The position numbers and the translations under genes are program-made. A stretch of DNA of 64,000 bases from Notospermus geniculatus (Eukaryota; Nemertea; Pilidiophora; Heteronemertea; Lineidae). Within the stretch, counting starts at the first letter, position 1. The number at the start of each line of letters is the position of its first letter. The stretch is taken from NCBI GenBank assembly GCA_002633025.1, contig NMRB01001131.1:5291-69290 (forward strand), in the 5' to 3' direction. A model generated the notes under the pieces. The model was not told the DNA's origin. It made no database searches and saw only the letters and a program-made list of their open reading frames with translations. Shown here piece after piece: positions 60,003 to 64,000 of the stretch.

Positions 60003-60749
60003 AAACGGGGTGGGTCATGTGCCAGATCCAGGAAGCCCGTTCACTTCCTGGAACACGTGGCTAAATATAGATTAGAACTAGACCGCAGTGAATTATGATA
60101 GGCTGGTCCTCTGCCCTCCTAACACTCCGCAATACGTACGGCGGTGCGTTTCGAGGGCAGAATACCAGTCTACCATTTGTTTGGTTCCACTGTCCTACTC
60201 CAGGTGGCGCTTGTTGTGGTAAGTAGACTGATCCTTTATCCACGAGCCACCCCGCTAATACTCGTGTAAGCGGAGTGTTTGACGACAGGAGACCAGTCTA
60301 AATTCAGTAGCGTTACCTGACCTCCGATGTAGACCAGCGACTCGAACCACAACAAGCGCCACCTGGAGTACGTCAGTGGAACCAGACCGTGCGCGAAATT
60401 TCGATCATTTTCTCTACCTTTCTGACATGTCTGATCACCTTCCAATAGCAAACTACTGTTGAAATGTTACCTTGGCACATTTATTTCGTGGTCTATTGCA
60501 TACATTTTCAATGTGACAAACTTTTTTTCTTAATTTGTGACCAATGAGAATCGAGAACCGATTCAAGCCCGATTCAGCGAAACAACATGGTGGTCAAGAG
60601 TCTGACATTCGTGATTTTGACATAAAACAGTCCACTTTTTCACTCCGTTGAACATCGAAATCTAATGATTCGATATGGTCACTAAGGACAGTATGGGGGG
60701 AGATTAGATGCCAAGTTTCATTTGAATCGGTTCAGTAGTTTTGGAGAAA
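60003..60749. other. Intergenic DNA between divergent ZDHHC24 and ANKRD39
   Basis: Presumed shared 5' region of two genes pointing away from each other. It holds a fold-back element (60183-60383) and, from about 60561, sequence repeated at 62308 (start of the ANKRD39 duplication unit). Confidence 0.5.
60183..60383. mobile_element. Fold-back element, GGTTCCACTG ends
   Basis: Left arm GGTTCCACTGTCCTACTCCA with 'ggtggcgcttgttgtggt', right arm its complement with few mismatches, arms ~38 bp. It lies in the ZDHHC24 5' flank. Confidence 0.7.
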
Positions 60750-62010
60750 ATGGCCGATGAACATGTTTGTGGAAGCACAGGAACCGGTATAAATGGATTT
60801 TGGGGAGTAAAATAATAATACTGACAAGGAAGGAAAGCCTGAGATTTTACACAGCGAGATGGGACGGCGTGAATCGGATTCCAAGATGGCCGCCCCATCT
60901 CGCTATGTAAAATCTCAGGCTTTCCTTCCTTGTCAGTATTATTATTTTACTCCCCAAAATCCATTTATACCGGTTCCTGTGGTGGAAGCCACCATCATTT
61001 GGCCAACCCATCAGTTTCACAAACTCTGGACGAAATGGAATTTGAGAGAGGAATATGGCCTGCTGCTATGGATGGAGACATTCAGAAAGTCAGGAGTCTG
61101 CTTCAGAAAGGAACACCAGTGGATATCACAGACAGTTCTGGTTATACTGCACTGGTTAGTTATGCCTTATGGGCACTAGGCTAGGCACTCACTCCCCGCC
61201 GCACTGCACTGGTCCTTGTGTGAGCGCGCAGTCTCACCCAATAGGGCCCAGGCCTACTTCTTTAGGCCTAGGCCTATCCTATGTTCAATCAGTGGCAGGC
61301 ACCCACCGCAGTGCAGTGAGTGTTTGTTCAAGTTATGAATGCCAATTTGCAGCTTTTACTCTTGGAGAATAGCGAGATTACTTCATTCATCATCCTCATT
61401 TCTTTTCAGCATTATGCCAGCAGAGGTGGTCATCATGATACATGCACACTTCTGTTAGATTCAGCTGCCAATGTCAATGCCAAGACAAAGTCGGGTGGGG
61501 TGACAGCACTTCATCGAGCTGCCTATTGTAGTCATGTGGATGTTGTGTCACTGTTGCTGAAGAGAGGAGCCAAACCAGACATATGTGACAATGATGGGAA
61601 GACACCTCTTCATAAGGTTTGTAGAACGACAGGCTGAGGAAGAAGTGATCAATAGTGACTGGGAAAAAATCAATCTTGAGCCGTTAACACAGTCAGGTTT
61701 TCAGGACCATGCTGCCATAAGCTCAACTAGGACTGAGAGGGAAAACAGCAGCAGAATACCTTGAATGTTTCCAAAATACCAAGGAAAAGATCCGACATAA
61801 CTAGCTCCCTCAGAGTTGAATGGTTCAAGAATCAGTACAGTTTTCTGTGTTCATTTTCAGGCAGCTGAAAAAGGCAATCTTGATGTGATAAAGATTCTCC
61901 TAACTGCAGCTCCCAACATGAAATATGTGAAGGACAATAGAGATAAAGAACCTGCGGACTATGTGCCAGACAGTAGACAGGAGTTGAAAACCATTTTAGA
62001 TCCAAGTTGA
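60750..62010 (+). pseudogene. ANKRD39: ANKRD39 copy 1, first exon interrupted by a MITE
   Basis: Same three-exon gene as the intact copy at 62499. Exon 1 starts at ATG 60750 (MADEHVCGS), is interrupted at 60776-60981, and resumes to 61154. Exon 2 is 61410-61616 and exon 3 is 61861-62010, both with good splice sites and open. From the original ATG the frame runs into the insert and soon stops. An in-frame ATG inside the insert (60930) could give a protein with a different N-terminus joined to the ankyrin repeats, so inactivity is not proven. It has H-L-A-N where the other copy has A-N. AATAAA lies at 62056-62061. The copies differ by several residues (S/A, I/M, N/S, E/Q). Confidence 0.85.
60776..60981. 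mobile_element. 206-bp palindromic MITE inside ANKRD39 exon 1
   Basis: Starts CACAGGAACCGG and ends with the exact complement. Arms of ~90 bp are nearly perfect, around a ~30 bp loop. Direct repeats GTGGAAG flank it (60769-60775, 60982-60988). The second ANKRD39 copy has the unfilled site. A 7-8 bp duplication fits hAT-like or related elements; that assignment is uncertain. Confidence 0.9.
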
Positions 62011-62055
62011 TGAAATTCTACAAGACAATGTGCAAGACTGACAGATTATTCATAC

Positions 62056-62061
62056 AATAAA
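62056..62061 (+). terminator. Polyadenylation signal of ANKRD39 copy 1
   Basis: AATAAA 46 bp after the stop codon. Confidence 0.6.
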
Positions 62062-62214
62062 CACTGCAAAAAAGTACCACAGCTGTAACAGAAATGTAGA
62101 CGCTGAAGCTGCCACATCTTGACAAAAAGTGGAATTCTTTTCATATGTTTGTTTACAAGTTCATGATTATAGGTCGATGACAGTCTCACAAGAGGAACTG
62201 ATGAGCTGCAAGCA

Positions 62215-62307
62215 ATCTAGTAGGGTCTTATGTTTCTAGTATCCAGGGTCTTAGTTTTCTAGAGGTCTTAGGTCTTAGATCTTAGGTCTTTGCTTTCTAG
62301 ACACCCC
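62215..62307. repeat. Simple GGTCTTAG-type repeat between the ANKRD39 units
   Basis: Short repeats of 'ggtcttag' and 'tttctag' mark the boundary between duplication units 60561-62214 and 62308 onwards. Confidence 0.7.
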
Positions 62308-62498
62308 CGATTCAAGCCCGAATCAGCGAAACAACATGGTGGTCAAGATTCTGACATTCTTGATTTTGACATAAAACAGCCCACTTTGTCACTCCGTGGA
62401 ATATCGAAATCTCATGATTCGATATGGTCACTAAGGACAGTATGGGGGGAGATTAGATGCCAAGTTTCATTTGAATCGGTTCAGTAGTTTTGGAGAAA

Positions 62499-63558
62499 AT
62501 GGCCGATGAACATGTTTGTGGAAGCCACCATGCCAACCCATCAGTTTCACAAACTCTGGACGAGATGGAATTTGAGAGAGGAATATGGCCTGCTGCTATG
62601 GATGGAGACATTCAGAAAGTCAGAAGTCTGCTTCAGAAAGGAACACCAGTGGATGTCACAGACAGTTCTGGTTATACTGCACTGGTTAGTTAGTTAGGCC
62701 TATGGGCACGGACTAGGCACTCTGCCCGCCACGGCACTGGTCCATGTGAGCACGCAGTCTCACCCAATAATAGGGCCTATTAGGCCTACTTCTTTAGGCC
62801 TAGGCCTATCCTATGCTCAATCAGTGGCACCCACCGCACGCAGTGCAGTGAGTGTTTGTTCAAGTCATGAATGCCAGTTTGCAGCTTTTACTCTTGGAGA
62901 ATAGTGAGATTACTCCTTCATTCATCATCATCATTTTTTTTCAGCATTATGCCAGCAGAGGTGGTCATCATGATACATGCACACTTCTGTTAGATTCAGC
63001 TGCCAATGTCAATGCCAAGACAAAGTCGGGTGGGGTGACAGCACTTCATCGAGCTGCCTATTGTGCTCATGTTGATGTTGTGTCACTGTTGCTGAAGAGA
63101 GGAGCCAAACCAGACATGTGTGACAATGATGGGAAGACACCTCTTCATAAGGTTTGTAGAACGACAGACAGAAGATGAAGTGATCAATAGTGACTGCAAA
63201 AAAATCAATCTTGAGCCATTAACACAGCGCGAGTCAGGTTTTCAGGACCATGCTGCCATAATCTGAACTAGGACTGAGGGAAACAGTAGCAGAATACCTT
63301 CATCAATGTTTCCAAAAGAGGAAGTACCAAGGAATAGATCCGACATAACTAGCTCCCTCAGAGTTGAATGGTTCAAGAATCAGTACAGTTTTCTGTGTTC
63401 ACTTTCAGGCAGCTGAAAAAGGCAATCTTGATGTGATAAAGATTCTCCTAACTGCAGCTCCCAGCATGAAATATGTGAAGGACAATAGAGAGAAACAACC
63501 TGTGGACTATGTGCCAGACAGTAGACAGGATTTGAAAACCATTTTAGATCCAAGTTGA
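62499..63558 (+). CDS. ANKRD39: ANKRD39, intact copy, three exons
   Basis: Exons 62499-62684, 62945-63151 and 63409-63558, all joined in phase 0, give 180 residues (human ANKRD39 is about 183). The N-terminus MADEHVCGSHHANPSVSQ leads into TLDEMEFERGIWPAAMDGD, matching the family's EEMDFERGIW signature. Ankyrin repeats follow, with GYTALHYASRGGHHDTC (from residue 59), GVTALHRAAYCAHVDVVSLL (from 91) and GKTPLHKAAEKGNLDVIKIL (from 124). Ankyrin repeats bind other proteins; the cellular role of ANKRD39 is poorly known. The upstream 'gagaaaatggcc' context supports this ATG. AATAAA sites are at 63604 and 63756. Confidence 0.92.
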
Positions 63559-63603
63559 TGAAATTCTACAGGACAATGTGCAAGACTGACAGATTATTCA
63601 TAC

Positions 63604-63609
63604 AATAAA
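63604..63609 (+). terminator. Polyadenylation signal of ANKRD39 copy 2
   Basis: AATAAA 46 bp after the stop, at the same place as in copy 1. A second AATAAA at 63756-63761 exists only here, since the two units part just before it. Confidence 0.6.
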
Positions 63610-63761
63610 CACTGCAAAAAAGTACCACAGCTGTAACAGAAATGTGGACCCTGAAGCTGCCAAAAAGTGGAATTCTTTTCATATGTTTGTTTACAAGTTC
63701 ATGATTATAGGTCGATGACAGTCTCACAAGAGGAACTGATGAGCTGCAAGCAAGAAATAAA

Positions 63762-64000
63762 GATTTAAGTTTTCAATTTATTCACTATTTATTGGTTTGA
63801 ACATATCAAATAAACAGCTGAGTGTTCTACAATGAAGAACCAGCCTTGGTAGGTTCCTCCCTTGTATGGAGAACACCAGAGAGCGAAGCACAGAACTCGG
63901 TTTATGGACGGAATTGATTTTGGATGGATACAACGAACTAGGCTTCGTTTTCACACTACTGCCCCAAAAGGTGGAAACCAACTTCAAATTACCTGTTGCA
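63762..64000. other. Possible 3' region of a convergent minus-strand gene
   Basis: Several 'tttatt' motifs (AATAAA on the minus strand) lie at 63778-63800 and an unrecognised minus-strand open frame spans 63778-63987. Nothing identifies a gene. Confidence 0.3.

Overview
This window is nuclear DNA of an animal. Spliced genes with GT/AG introns, a tRNA-derived SINE, many fold-back MITEs, several minisatellites and four recognisable metazoan gene families (DLG, TMEM126, ZDHHC24, ANKRD39) all point that way. The highly polymorphic look and the repeat types suggest a marine invertebrate (lancelet, hemichordate, echinoderm or mollusc type), but I cannot name the species. Assembly gaps and single n joints show a draft scaffold.

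Layout. 1-17863 is gene-poor and repeat-rich. Its only confident coding sequence is one minus-strand exon at 11876-11997, the end of the L27 domain of a discs-large (DLG/SAP97) scaffold protein; the rest of that gene is not seen. Around it lie minisatellites (24, 111, 41, 27, 29 and 48 bp units), SINE pieces and fold-back elements. 17864-34123 (copy A) and 34124-49757 (copy B) are two head-to-tail copies of one ~16 kb block. Copy A carries a 1236 bp DNA transposon, a 188 bp fold-back element and a SINE that copy B lacks. Copy B carries a 784 bp hAT-like element that copy A lacks. Two tandem arrays differ in length, and long stretches are almost identical. This looks most like two alleles laid end to end by the assembler; a real recent duplication is the alternative. 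No gene is recognised inside the block.

49758-56800 is mostly featureless, with one unassigned open exon-like stretch near 55.6 kb. The last 7 kb is a compact gene cluster: TMEM126 (+, two exons, mitochondrial membrane protein of the complex I assembly family), a broken ZDHHC24 3' copy, a complete single-exon ZDHHC24 palmitoyltransferase gene (-), and two tandem copies of the three-exon ankyrin gene ANKRD39 (+). The first ANKRD39 copy has a 206 bp MITE inside its first coding exon; the second is intact. TMEM126 and ZDHHC24 converge, and a ~966 bp tandem duplication spans their shared 3' side.

The most novel item is the 1236 bp transposon at 25517-26752. It has 14 bp perfect inverted ends and about ten copies of a dyad motif GCATGTTTTATGCA near its two ends, and its exact empty site is preserved in copy B. 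The genes at the right end are neighbours but have no evident shared pathway.
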